Shown: positions 9,001 through 13,659 of the stretch, piece after piece
How positions within the stretch are numbered: the stretch's first letter is position 1
Layout of the letters: each line of letters opens with the position of its first letter
Origin: an uncultured Ruminococcus sp.
GTDB lineage: Bacteria; Bacillota; Clostridia; Oscillospirales; CAG-272
Assembly (NCBI GenBank): GCA_902765885.1
Contig: CACXBN010000115.1
Location: 1-13,659 of the forward strand
DNA length: 13,659 nucleotides
Direction of reading: 5' to 3'
Notes under the pieces: generated by a model
Told to the model about the DNA's origin: nothing
Seen by the model: the letters and a program-made list of their open reading frames with translations, nothing else
Database searches by the model: none
Made by a program: the position numbers and the translations under genes

Positions 9001-9298
9001 TTGCTTTCGCATTATCTGCTATTCCCTGTGAATCATATGCAACAAGTGTTGCGTCATCATCGAGTATAACAGACACACGAACGATGTCAGTATCTTTGTA
9101 AAGATTTTCAGGATTTACTTCCTTTATTTCCTGTCTGACTTTTAAGTCAATAGGAAGACTGTCGATCTTCTGCCAAGATACCGATCTAGACGAATTGCCG
9201 TTATCAGCTGCAAAAATGTTCATTGGCAATATACTTACAACAAACACAGCAGTCAAAATAATAGCAACCAACCGTTTAGAAAACTTCGATTTTGACAT
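3029..9298 (-). CDS. Giant SLH-anchored subtilisin-family (S8, lactocepin-like) serine protease with internal dockerin
   Basis: A 2089-residue secreted protease. The start is the ATG at 9298, preceded by AAGGAGA and encoding MSKSKFSKRLVAII, a signal peptide ending near residue 31 (FAA). An I9-like propeptide spans about 65-165. The S8 domain has Asp207 in 'VVDTG', His292 in 'EHGSHV', oxyanion Asn398 in 'NSGGN' and Ser640 in 'SGTSMAAP', so the triad is complete; a PA domain (about 463-565) is inserted as in lactocepins and C5a peptidases. An Fn3-like domain from about 727 is interrupted by a full dockerin (811-869). Then come a beta-rich stretch, a Big2-like domain (1226-1310, 'VTWSSGDNNVATVD'), a repetitive propeller-like region (about 1313-1565), an acidic Pro/Glu linker, a cohesin-like domain (about 1641-1730), one 76-residue Cys/His module (1745-1820), a shorter 'HEWDEGK' module, a 'KWYYIGQILRKLA' helix and three SLH domains (1908-2089: TRG, TRE, TRA motifs). 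SLH domains normally bind pyruvylated wall polymer, so it should be surface-bound and cleave extracellular proteins. It has its own promoter and terminator, so it is monocistronic. Substrate is unknown. Confidence 0.93.
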   Translation of the reverse strand: MSKSKFSKRLVAIILTAVFVVSILPMNIFAADNGNSSRSVSWQKIDSLPIDLKVRQEIKEVNPENLYKDTDIVRVSVILDDDATLVAYDSQGIADNAKANAYRSNLDAKQDLITEEIAGIAGDKVDVVWNLTLLQNAISINIPFGLINDIKHIKGVKDVVLENQYYLDTAESVDVQPQNFAATEMTGGTYAWSSGYTGAGRVIAVVDTGLDADHEMFDEEGFKYSIQELEESGKTVNLMTLDDISDKWDKLNVSKYGSFTADDVYRSEKVPFGFNYVMKSLDMTHDDGTSEHGSHVASIAVGNKYVKRDGEFVPSVTEVFTQGEAPDAQLLVMKVFGAKNAYDSDIISAVEDAIVLGADAVNLSLGSSVAGIASLNSYEKVINSIPDTNVIWVNSGGNAYYSSYFTLYEYPYIEDKNFATGGTPGVAKNTLSVASADNIGQVNYYLDINGSLIFYSDTPGYGNERLYTIAGEHDYLLIDGYGTAEEFAQVADELSGKVALCSRGSSSFYQKANNAIANGAIATIVYNNQPGVINMNLTGYSYTAPAVSITMDDADLFRNAGEMNQTDDGLTYYVGKFTISGDQTPMIDFNGYVKMSDFSSWGVPGNLTLKPEITAPGGNILAANGKIDGGQEYEVMSGTSMAAPQVAGVVALISQYIEEQGLVEKTGLSQRQLVQSLLMSTSTPLIEEESGYYYSVLKQGSGLINAAAALNSKTYIFMNEDATESAADGKIKAELGDDPERNGTYSFGFTVNNMTSEDVVYELSSEFFTQDYFFNYVDSGDIVPFSNIWTFPLLADVSFTIDGEEYVPADEYDIYDVNGDGAFNVLDVIAILNYVVNEEPVTNEDVADFDDDGDIDTYDAYLALQVLDVAQVVVPADGSVEVQVDIQLLDIENYDALGAYIEGYIFIDEMDSDEGVIGVSHSIPVIGYYGAWGEFPMTDVGSYWEFAEGTETRDPYMAYDISDDAKYIEAFISSSGNGKYVIGGNPYFGFDYDDEGNIVHAVERDALRPDDNLYGAQYTLIRTSAGGKFILENETTGDVIFDGDIGPQYAAYYNQEDLVWDNYGIMAYPDIPLKDISDGDILTAKVRFAPEYYMKDDGTIDWDSFPTDYEMIQTFMIDGEAPEINNIMYGVNAVSGTEGLTIDLSDNHYIAAVVVANEDESVMLEFPADLDEQEGASRSMFIANGTEEGEIDFSIPENQHLYIAVYDYAYNQSSFKLNLNEAELSGGPKAIVFDPAVLNMIKGNVINASYTVEPWGVDETVTWSSGDNNVATVDENGVITATGVGSTIITATSAVDTSVFSDLEVNVIEIDKDLNAFIWDETGKVWLSEFNLKNLPNYTPLTETSFNKPFTSTALEADGTLYLATFNEDEFLSDLYTLDTTTFEPTLIGSSSIGYMDITAAPTLGDNIIMGCYGPYLVLVDTTTGDYAGVFNMSKYIGAGNNIVGVTYAQSYYNSSYSAYVDYFYFLCKDGSIFSVGIMPYNGSYANFAANYMITIGAEIDVIYFQGFYFDGDYFYWSRYNKADNMVNLIVLDAATGNEYEIGNFAEGVWPVSGLVSLEDNFAEAMAPHNVNIPLLPNKMLKKAPVADKRALSEIDGFADNLTADEIALIAQTVKPVTRGTINDISAETEPEPEVEVDDDPYLVTITAEEALNNALVTVNYDVSELTVETITVAPKYNVLKNDAENGVITIAFATLEAIEADGTIATVKFTPNEGICADVTVNVTIEGTSENNVKEPVELVLGEHSWNPATFEWSKDYSSVTATRVCSIHDTHVETETVETTVKVIPAMCEKDGETIYTAKFENEAFGTQTKSVAIPAHGHEWDEGKVILTATENWEGLIRYTCIYDSSHTKTEVIPKVENETQHEKWYYIGQILRKLADEKAKEQSEEPKPTDNPDVPVTPEPDELPFKDVSKDSPYYDAIKFVFENELFKGVAADLFAPDGTMTRGMFVTVLGRLAQVDPEGTNTSVFSDVEDGQWYTPYVDWAAEEGLILGYGDGTFKPDNNITREQAILIIQRYVEKCGISTETEDALTTSDAEEVADWSYDAVKWGVNEGIFELTDEGKVDPKSNATRAYIAELLYNLVDVLAE
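3032..3583 (-). other. Three C-terminal SLH domains of the protease
   Basis: Three SLH repeats, beginning 'PFKDVSKDSPYYDAIKF', 'FSDVEDGQWYTPYVDWA' and 'VADWSYDAVKWGV'. Each carries the conserved Thr-Arg motif (MTRG, ITRE, ATRA) used in SLH domains for binding pyruvylated secondary cell-wall polymer. They are close relatives of the SLH triplet at 11483-12034. Confidence 0.93.
3839..4066 (-). repeat. Single copy of the 76-residue Cys/His module in the protease
   Basis: Starts at 'HSWNPATFEWS' and keeps the module's landmarks: His1, Trp3, Trp10, Cys23, His29, Cys46 and the 'F.TQTK' segment near the end. It is the same length (228 bases) as the tandem copies at 12416-13659 and is followed by the same shorter 'HEWDEGK' module. 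This shows that the protease and the upstream repeat protein share a C-terminal cassette. Confidence 0.85.
4109..4378 (-). other. Cohesin-like domain in the protease
   Basis: About 90 residues with the cohesin-type pattern: 'NALVTVNYDVSEL' followed by 'ENGVITIAFATLEA' and 'ADGTIATVKFTP'. This resembles the strand order of cohesins, where the protein partner of a dockerin binds. It is shorter than a classical cohesin (about 140 residues) and could simply be a related immunoglobulin-like spacer. Confidence 0.45.
6692..6868 (-). other. Type I dockerin nested within the protease Fn3-like domain
   Basis: Two EF-hand-like calcium loops are intact: 'DVNGDGAFNVLD' and 'DFDDDGDIDTYD', each followed by a helix ('VIAILNYV', 'AYLALQVL'). 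The flanking sequence reads as one Fn3-like beta-sandwich: 'YSFGFTVNN' before it, and 'VVVPADGSVEVQVDI' after it, the usual last strands. The dockerin therefore appears inserted in a loop and not appended at an end. Confidence 0.85.
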
Positions 9299-9310
9299 AC
9301 TTTCTCCTTC

Positions 9311-9324
9311 TTGCCGTGAGGCAA
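9311..9324 (-). promoter_or_regulatory. Small hairpin next to the protease ribosome binding site
   Basis: TTGCC and GGCAA form a 5-bp stem with a four-base loop three bases before AAGGAGA. It may stabilise the 5' end or modulate initiation; too short to be a terminator. Confidence 0.35.
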
Positions 9325-9370
9325 AATTAATTAATGGATTCAAATAATAAATATTTTTCCCATTGTGAGA

Positions 9371-9399
9371 ATGATACCATATATTACCTTATTTTACAA
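9371..9399 (-). promoter_or_regulatory. Sigma-A type promoter of the protease gene
   Basis: TTGTAA (9394-9399), a 17-base spacer, and TATCAT (9371-9376; five of six to consensus), preceded by AT-rich sequence. Transcription would begin near 9363, giving an untranslated leader of about 65 bases. Confidence 0.62.
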
Positions 9400-9520
9400 T
9401 AATGAAATAATAATTTATTCAAAATCAGGTGGAAAATATTCAATATAAAATCTAAATCACATGACGCCGGTTTAATACTTCAATTATTTATTAAAACAAC
9501 GTTATACGCATTAAAATCAA

Positions 9521-9558
9521 TTAAAAAAGCAAAAAAGACCTTATTTAAAAGGTCTTTT
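9521..9558 (-). terminator. Intrinsic terminator of the serpin gene
   Basis: A perfect 10-bp stem (AAAAGACCTT with AAGGTCTTTT, arms 9549-9558 and 9533-9542) with a six-base loop, followed on the minus strand by TTTTTTGCTTTTTT. It lies 34 bases after the serpin stop codon and separates the serpin from the protease transcript. Confidence 0.92.
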
Positions 9559-9591
9559 CAGAATGAATAATTAATGTATATTTATTCTTGT

Positions 9592-11364
9592 TTATTTCGT
9601 AATACTCTCCATAACGCCTATAAACAATGGGATGGAATACTCTCTGTCATAAATCATATAAACAAAGGGCCTGTTAAGATATACAGTTTTATATGATTCT
9701 TCAGCTACTGCCGTTGCTCCAACCATACCGACAGATGTTGCTGCAGCAGCTTTAGTTCCGTTTTCGCTGACTTCGATATAAGTCTTGTGAACAACGCTGT
9801 CTATTGATATATTGCCGTCTTTAAAGCTGCCGAGAAGGCTGAAATCAGCGCTGCTCTTCTTGAATGCTTCTTCCATACCCATTTTTTCAAGTGTACCGGC
9901 CAGATCATTTGAATATTCACTTTCATATTTTGGAATGGAAGTTTTTACTTTGATTATTTCAGGCGACGAAATCAGAGACGAAAGTTTTAAGCCGTTTAAG
10001 TTTTTAATGTAATCTTCTATCTGAATATCATTATCCGGAAGCAAAGCCACATAAGCATATCTCTCACCGATGTAATTCTTTATGAAACCAACTGCATCTT
10101 CGTCTTCAATATATTCATATACATTTGCATGCATAAACTCAACATCATTTTCTTTTCCGTTGATATCAGTAAATACATCTTCCCATACGTCAGTATCGTA
10201 GTATTTTTCATCCCATTCCGAATCAAAAGCAAGCGCATTTATTAGATACATTACAGCATCGTCCGGAATTTCATCTATAATGGTTGGGATCATATCGTCT
10301 GTATTTGATTTTACCCAGTTATTGATATCTTTTAATGTCTGTTTGTCAAAAGCAGCTTTTACAACTTCAGAATTGTAATACCGGATATTTTTTTCTGTAA
10401 ATTCTTTTTCTACGGACAGATCATCAGTATCTTTGATCCAGATTGAATTTGCCATATGAACTTTAGACGATTCGCCATTTGGCAGCGATCTTATATAATC
10501 CATAAGAAACTCATTAAGATTATTTACGTCTGTTCCGAAAACATTTTCCATCTGTTCCAGTGTTTTACCGTTTGCACCATTCGCCGTCATAGCCAATGCT
10601 GTAATTACAGATACCGGAGAAAGCATAACATTTTTGCCTTTTTCATATGTTTCTCTGAACAGTCTTATTCCGAAATCATTAATTAACGCATAATCTGCAG
10701 AAATAATTCTGAGAGATTTGTCAACCATTCTAGATAAAATTGCGGCAACTTCGCTTCTTCTGATATTTCTCTCCGGAGCAAAAGTATTGCTTTTATCATT
10801 TCCGTTAATGATTCCTGCCCTGTACATTTCCATAACGGCGTCTTTGTCATAACTTTCACTCAGATCAGGAATATCTTCTTCATTAATTGAATTCACGGTT
10901 TCGTATTCTTCATTCGGAAATGCTGAATTAATAATCGATACAAAGAAATCTCGTGTGGCCATTTCATTTGGATTGCTGGGAAAATAATATATCAGATCGT
11001 TTTCCGCTGCATAATCCAGATATGACTGATACCATGGATCAGATTCCGTGAACTTATCTGAACCAGAAAAGTAAATTGAATGAAGACGACTTGCGATGGT
11101 TATTGTTTCCGCTACAGTAATATTGCCTGACGGGTCAAACCTGTGATTCCCTTTTCCGTTCATGAGTCCAAGTTCGTATGCTGATACAACATTACCATAA
11201 AACCAATCATCTTCGTTTATATCTTTATAGACTGAATTTTCATAATCGTATCTTTTCGAAAAATTGTCCATTCCGAAATTAACAACCTGAGCATTTGCAA
11301 AAGTTGAAAGACAGCTTATAACAAAAACCGTTGTCAGTAAGATACTAACTATTTTTTTCAACAT
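9592..11364 (-). CDS. SLH-anchored serpin (serine protease inhibitor)
   Basis: A 590-residue protein starting at the ATG at 11364, with AAGGAGG seven bases upstream and a signal peptide (MLKKIVSILLTTVFVIS...ANA, cut near residue 25). The open frame extends upstream but without a ribosome site. Three SLH domains follow at about 46-96, 107-150 and 165-215; the third has 'FAPERNIRRSE'. The serpin domain occupies about 222-590, the normal 370 residues: 'NVMLSPVSVITALAM', 'FDSEWDEKY', 'YVALLPDND' and 'NRPFVYMIYD' are family landmarks. The reactive-centre hinge 'ENGTKAAAATS' (534-544) has the small-residue run needed for loop insertion, so it is predicted to inhibit by the usual suicide mechanism. 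Counting from the hinge puts P1-P1' at Ala550-Thr551, which would favour elastase- or subtilisin-type proteases. Clostridial serpins carrying dockerins are known in cellulosomal species; here the anchor is SLH. The gene lies between two other SLH-protein genes, 115 bases after the first, and ends at a strong terminator. The target protease is unknown. Confidence 0.92.
   Translation of the reverse strand: MLKKIVSILLTTVFVISCLSTFANAQVVNFGMDNFSKRYDYENSVYKDINEDDWFYGNVVSAYELGLMNGKGNHRFDPSGNITVAETITIASRLHSIYFSGSDKFTESDPWYQSYLDYAAENDLIYYFPSNPNEMATRDFFVSIINSAFPNEEYETVNSINEEDIPDLSESYDKDAVMEMYRAGIINGNDKSNTFAPERNIRRSEVAAILSRMVDKSLRIISADYALINDFGIRLFRETYEKGKNVMLSPVSVITALAMTANGANGKTLEQMENVFGTDVNNLNEFLMDYIRSLPNGESSKVHMANSIWIKDTDDLSVEKEFTEKNIRYYNSEVVKAAFDKQTLKDINNWVKSNTDDMIPTIIDEIPDDAVMYLINALAFDSEWDEKYYDTDVWEDVFTDINGKENDVEFMHANVYEYIEDEDAVGFIKNYIGERYAYVALLPDNDIQIEDYIKNLNGLKLSSLISSPEIIKVKTSIPKYESEYSNDLAGTLEKMGMEEAFKKSSADFSLLGSFKDGNISIDSVVHKTYIEVSENGTKAAAATSVGMVGATAVAEESYKTVYLNRPFVYMIYDREYSIPLFIGVMESITK
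9703..9765 (-). other. Serpin reactive-centre loop
   Basis: Encodes residues 534-554. The hinge has Gly536 (P15), Thr537 (P14), Lys538 (P13) and four alanines (P12-P9), typical of inhibitory serpins; P13 is usually Glu, so Lys is a minor departure. By hinge counting P4-P2' is Met-Val-Gly-Ala-Thr-Ala. The stretch after P1' to 'NRPF' is about five residues longer than in alpha-1-antitrypsin, so the scissile bond may lie a few residues downstream. Confidence 0.7.
10717..11232 (-). other. Three N-terminal SLH domains of the serpin
   Basis: SLH repeats start at 'YKDINEDDWFYGNVVSAYE', 'SDPWYQSYLDYAAEND' and 'IPDLSESYDKDAVMEMY'. The Thr-Arg motif is degraded in the first (TVAE), near-canonical in the second (ATRD) and altered in the third (IRRSE). 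They differ clearly from the SLH triplets of the two flanking proteins, so the serpin acquired its anchor separately. Confidence 0.82.
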
Positions 11365-11370
11365 AGAAGT

Positions 11371-11428
11371 CCTCCTTAAAAAGTAACAGAGGCTGTGTTT
11401 ATGGATAAGGAGAAACAACAACCTCTGT
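11371..11428 (-). promoter_or_regulatory. Hairpin in the serpin leader with a loop complementary to the ribosome binding site
   Basis: On the minus strand ACAGAGGTTGT (11418-11428) pairs with ACAGCCUCUGU (11386-11396), an 11-bp stem with one G-U pair and a 21-base loop. It is followed by TACTTTTTAAGGAGG. The loop contains CTCCTTA (11406-11412), an exact complement of TAAGGAG in the serpin ribosome site (11372-11378). The hairpin plus U-run could be an attenuator or terminator for the upstream gene; the loop could also form a pseudoknot that hides the ribosome site. No convincing promoter lies between the hairpin and the serpin start, so the serpin probably depends on read-through or on a weak promoter within 11430-11480. 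Confidence 0.55.
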
Positions 11429-11479
11429 ATATTTGTTTTATTTATCCGGTTGTAATGCTCCGACAAGAATAAGTTAAAG

Positions 11480-13659
11480 TTATTTGCCTAAGAGCTTCAC
11501 TAGATTGAAAACAAGCATTGCTACATTTGCACGGGATGCATTGCCCTTCGGATTTATCGTTCCGTCTTCTTCAAGAACATATATATCGTTCTGGACACCC
11601 CAGCTGACAGCTTCATAAGCCCACTTTGAAACACTTTCATCATCGCTGATATCTGAAATGTCACTGCTTTCTGTTGTGATTCCGCACTTATTTACATATC
11701 TTTGAATAATGAGTATGGCCTGTTCACGGGTAATGAGCTTTTCAGGACCGAATGTACCGTCACCGTAGCCGAGAATAATTCCCTGCTCCGCTGCCCATTC
11801 GACGTATTCAGAATACCACAGTCCTGTGCTTACATCACTGAAACTAGTGGATTTGTATTCGCTAACGTCGACTCCTGCGAGCCTTCCGAGAACAGTCACA
11901 AACATTGCCCGCGTCATTGTATTTTCAGGAGCAAATTTTGTATCAGAGACACCGATGAACAGTCCGTTTTCATTTACGAATTTTACCGCATCATAATACT
12001 TATCATTCTTGTTGATGTCGGTAAAGGGATTTACCCATTCATCTTCTGTATGTTCAGAAGAATTACTCTCCTGTTTCCTTCTCTCTTCAGCAAGTTTACG
12101 GAGTATCTGGCCGATATAATACCATTTCATATCTTTGTCTCTGTTAAGTTTTGGTATTACCTCTTCCTTGATGTGAGTAGGATTGTGCTTACATGTATAT
12201 CTGATTAGTCCGTCCCAGTTTTCGGTAGCGGTTTTGATTATTTTTCCTTCATCCCATTCGTGTCCGACAGGAGCAATTTCAATGCTGGATTTTGTTATTT
12301 GTGTATTTCCTTCGGAATCTGAGAAGTACCTGCCGCATCTTTCACAGTAATAATATTCGGTATGCCCAGGATTTTCACATGTAGGCTCCTTTCTTGAATA
12401 ATGTTTGATATTATGTCCGAGAGGATCCGATTCCATGGTCTTGGTCTGGGTTTCAAATCCGGAGTTATTAAATACAGCAGTCAGAGTAACTGTTCCTTTT
12501 TCAGTACATGTTGCACCAGAAACTGTTTTTGTTACTGCCACTGTTTCGCTCTCAACATGTGATGAGTCTCTCGAACATATCCTTGTAGCCGTAACATGAC
12601 TATTATCTGAAGACCACTCATATGTTGCATTATTCCAAAGATGACCCAGTGTATCTGTAATTACTGTTTTTGTCTGTGTTTCGAATGCTGGATTGGTGAA
12701 GACTGCAGTATACACAACCGAGCCTTCATCTTCACATGTCGCATCGCTTGTTAAGAAAGATGTATTAACAGTTTCTGTCTCCACATGTGTTTCGTCATGT
12801 CTGCATATTCTTCTGGCTGTAACTGATAAGTTATCGTCAGTCCATTCATATATCGGATTGCCCCAATCATGTTTCAGAGCATCTATGACAACTGTTTCTG
12901 TCTGCGTTTTAAAAGCAGGATTTGTAAATTCAGCCGTATATACTTTCTGACCAGCTGTTTCGCATGTTGCCGGCGTTATGTCAACGCTTGTCTGTACTGT
13001 TTCAGTTTCAATGTGAGATGCATCACGCTGACATGTTCTGGATGCCTTTACTGACGAGTAGTCCGTAGCCCACTCATAGGTTACAGTCCCCCAGTTATGT
13101 TCAAGCGCATCAATTATGATTGTTTTTGTCTGAGTTTCAAAAACAGTCTTTGTGAATACTGCAGTATAAACAGTTGATCCATCTTCTTCACATGTGGCTG
13201 GCGTTGTAACAGAAGTTGTAGTTGTTGTTTCGGTTTCCACATGTGTATGATCTCTCTGACATACTGTTGAAGCTGTTACTGTAGTATTATCTGCAGACCA
13301 TTCATATGTTGCTTCTCCCCAATCGTGATTAAGAGGTAATAATACAACAGTTTTTGTCTGTGTCTCAAATGCGGAATTTGTAAACGTTGCCGTATAGACT
13401 GCTTCTCCTGCAGTTTCACATGAAGGCTCTGAAATAACGGAAGTTGTATTTACGGTTTCTGTTTCAATATGAGAATTATCTCTTTGACATATTCTCAAAG
13501 CAGTAACAGTTGAATTGTTCGTAGACCATTCATAAGTTACTGTCCCCCAGAGGTGCTCAAGTGCATCTATTATAACAGTCTTTGTCTGTGTCTCAAATGC
13601 AGGATTTGTAAATACGGCAGTATAAACAGTCTTGCCGTCTTCTTCACATGTCGGGTCTG
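11480..13659 (-). CDS. SLH-anchored surface protein with tandem 76-residue Cys/His modules (5' end outside window)
   Basis: The last 725 residues of a large protein; the frame stays open to the window edge, so an internal TTG near 13498 is not the true start. Going towards the C-terminus there is one partial and five complete 76-residue modules, a shorter cysteine-rich zinc-ribbon-like module ('EPTCENPGHTEYYYCERCG', about 12263-12415), a 'HEWDEGK' module (12143-12262), a conserved helix 'KWYYIGQILRKLAEE', a charged Ser/Glu linker, and three SLH domains (11483-12034) with MTRA, ITRE and ASRA motifs. The N-terminal part, which would hold any enzymatic or adhesive domain and the signal peptide, lies outside the window, so function cannot be assigned. 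Its C-terminal region is closely similar to that of the protease encoded two genes downstream. The gene is upstream of the serpin in the same orientation and may share its transcript. Confidence 0.9.
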   Translation of the reverse strand, partial: DPTCEEDGKTVYTAVFTNPAFETQTKTVIIDALEHLWGTVTYEWSTNNSTVTALRICQRDNSHIETETVNTTSVISEPSCETAGEAVYTATFTNSAFETQTKTVVLLPLNHDWGEATYEWSADNTTVTASTVCQRDHTHVETETTTTTSVTTPATCEEDGSTVYTAVFTKTVFETQTKTIIIDALEHNWGTVTYEWATDYSSVKASRTCQRDASHIETETVQTSVDITPATCETAGQKVYTAEFTNPAFKTQTETVVIDALKHDWGNPIYEWTDDNLSVTARRICRHDETHVETETVNTSFLTSDATCEDEGSVVYTAVFTNPAFETQTKTVITDTLGHLWNNATYEWSSDNSHVTATRICSRDSSHVESETVAVTKTVSGATCTEKGTVTLTAVFNNSGFETQTKTMESDPLGHNIKHYSRKEPTCENPGHTEYYYCERCGRYFSDSEGNTQITKSSIEIAPVGHEWDEGKIIKTATENWDGLIRYTCKHNPTHIKEEVIPKLNRDKDMKWYYIGQILRKLAEERRKQESNSSEHTEDEWVNPFTDINKNDKYYDAVKFVNENGLFIGVSDTKFAPENTMTRAMFVTVLGRLAGVDVSEYKSTSFSDVSTGLWYSEYVEWAAEQGIILGYGDGTFGPEKLITREQAILIIQRYVNKCGITTESSDISDISDDESVSKWAYEAVSWGVQNDIYVLEEDGTINPKGNASRANVAMLVFNLVKLLGK
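11483..12034 (-). other. Three C-terminal SLH domains of the repeat protein
   Basis: Repeats begin 'PFTDINKNDKYYDAVKF', 'FSDVSTGLWYSEYVEWA' and 'VSKWAYEAVSWGV', with Thr/Ser-Arg motifs MTRA, ITRE and ASRA. Long identical runs with the protease SLH block, such as 'MFVTVLGRLA' and 'ITREQAILIIQRYV', show recent common origin. Confidence 0.93.
12416..13659 (-). repeat. Tandem 228-bp coding repeats (76-residue Cys/His modules)
   Basis: Five full units at 13328-13555, 13100-13327, 12872-13099, 12644-12871 and 12416-12643, plus a partial unit at 13556-13659 that runs off the edge. The period is exactly 76 codons with no insertions. Every full unit keeps His1, Trp3, Tyr8, Glu9, Trp10, Cys23, Asp26, His29, Cys46 and 'F.TQT.T' near residue 65. 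The last unit (12416-12643) is the most divergent. Each unit probably folds as a small beta-domain acting as a stalk; Cys23 and Cys46 could form a disulfide or, with the histidines, bind a metal. Confidence 0.92.

Noticed and set aside
11430..11480. A promoter for the serpin gene (TTGTCG followed by AAATAA-like sequence)
   Set aside because: The -10 match is too poor at any spacing to annotate it.
13496..13498. TTG as the start of the repeat protein
   Set aside because: The frame remains open upstream to the window edge and continues the same 76-residue module, so the codon is an internal leucine.
12416..13659. Regular repeats considered as a CRISPR array or non-coding satellite
   Set aside because: The period is 228 bases, the repeats are contiguous without spacers, diverge mostly at the codon level, and stay in one open frame with conserved protein landmarks.

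Overview
All supported genes in this window lie on the minus strand, so the biological reading order runs from high to low coordinates. The sequence looks like a low-GC Gram-positive anaerobe of the class Clostridia, probably from a gut or rumen. The signs are strong GGAGG-type ribosome binding sites, U-tailed intrinsic terminators, S-layer homology (SLH) anchors, a type I dockerin, and alpha-galactosidase-like glycoside hydrolases. This assignment is inferred from gene content; no RNA marker gene is present.

Region 1 (13659 to 3029) is a cell-surface protein locus. A large secreted-type protein, cut by the window edge, carries tandem 76-residue Cys/His modules and three C-terminal SLH domains. 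It is followed by a serpin with a signal peptide and three N-terminal SLH domains, which ends at a strong terminator. After that terminator a new promoter drives a 2089-residue subtilisin-family (S8, lactocepin-like) protease. Its predicted order is signal peptide, propeptide, catalytic domain with PA insert, Fn3-like domain interrupted by a complete dockerin, Big2-like domain, propeller-like region, cohesin-like domain, one copy of the 76-residue module, and three SLH domains. The first protein and the protease share the same C-terminal cassette. All three proteins are predicted to sit on the same cell envelope, so a serine protease and a potential serine-protease inhibitor are displayed side by side.

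Region 2 (3008 to 1) follows the protease terminator. A promoter with a perfect -10 box precedes a small membrane protein with two to three predicted membrane segments. Next comes a 790-residue cytoplasmic glycoside-hydrolase-like protein with a clan GH-D type barrel. Last is the first 43 codons of a GH27 alpha-galactosidase, cut by the window edge. The two hydrolase genes probably act together on imported alpha-galactoside-type oligosaccharides. A hairpin and a TTGACA box between the small gene and the first hydrolase may uncouple their expression.

Most notable are the SLH-anchored serpin/protease neighbours, the dockerin nested inside another domain of an SLH-anchored protease, and a hairpin upstream of the serpin whose loop is complementary to the serpin Shine-Dalgarno sequence. 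No RNA genes, insertion sequences or CRISPR arrays were seen, and no gene-free stretch exceeds 300 bases.
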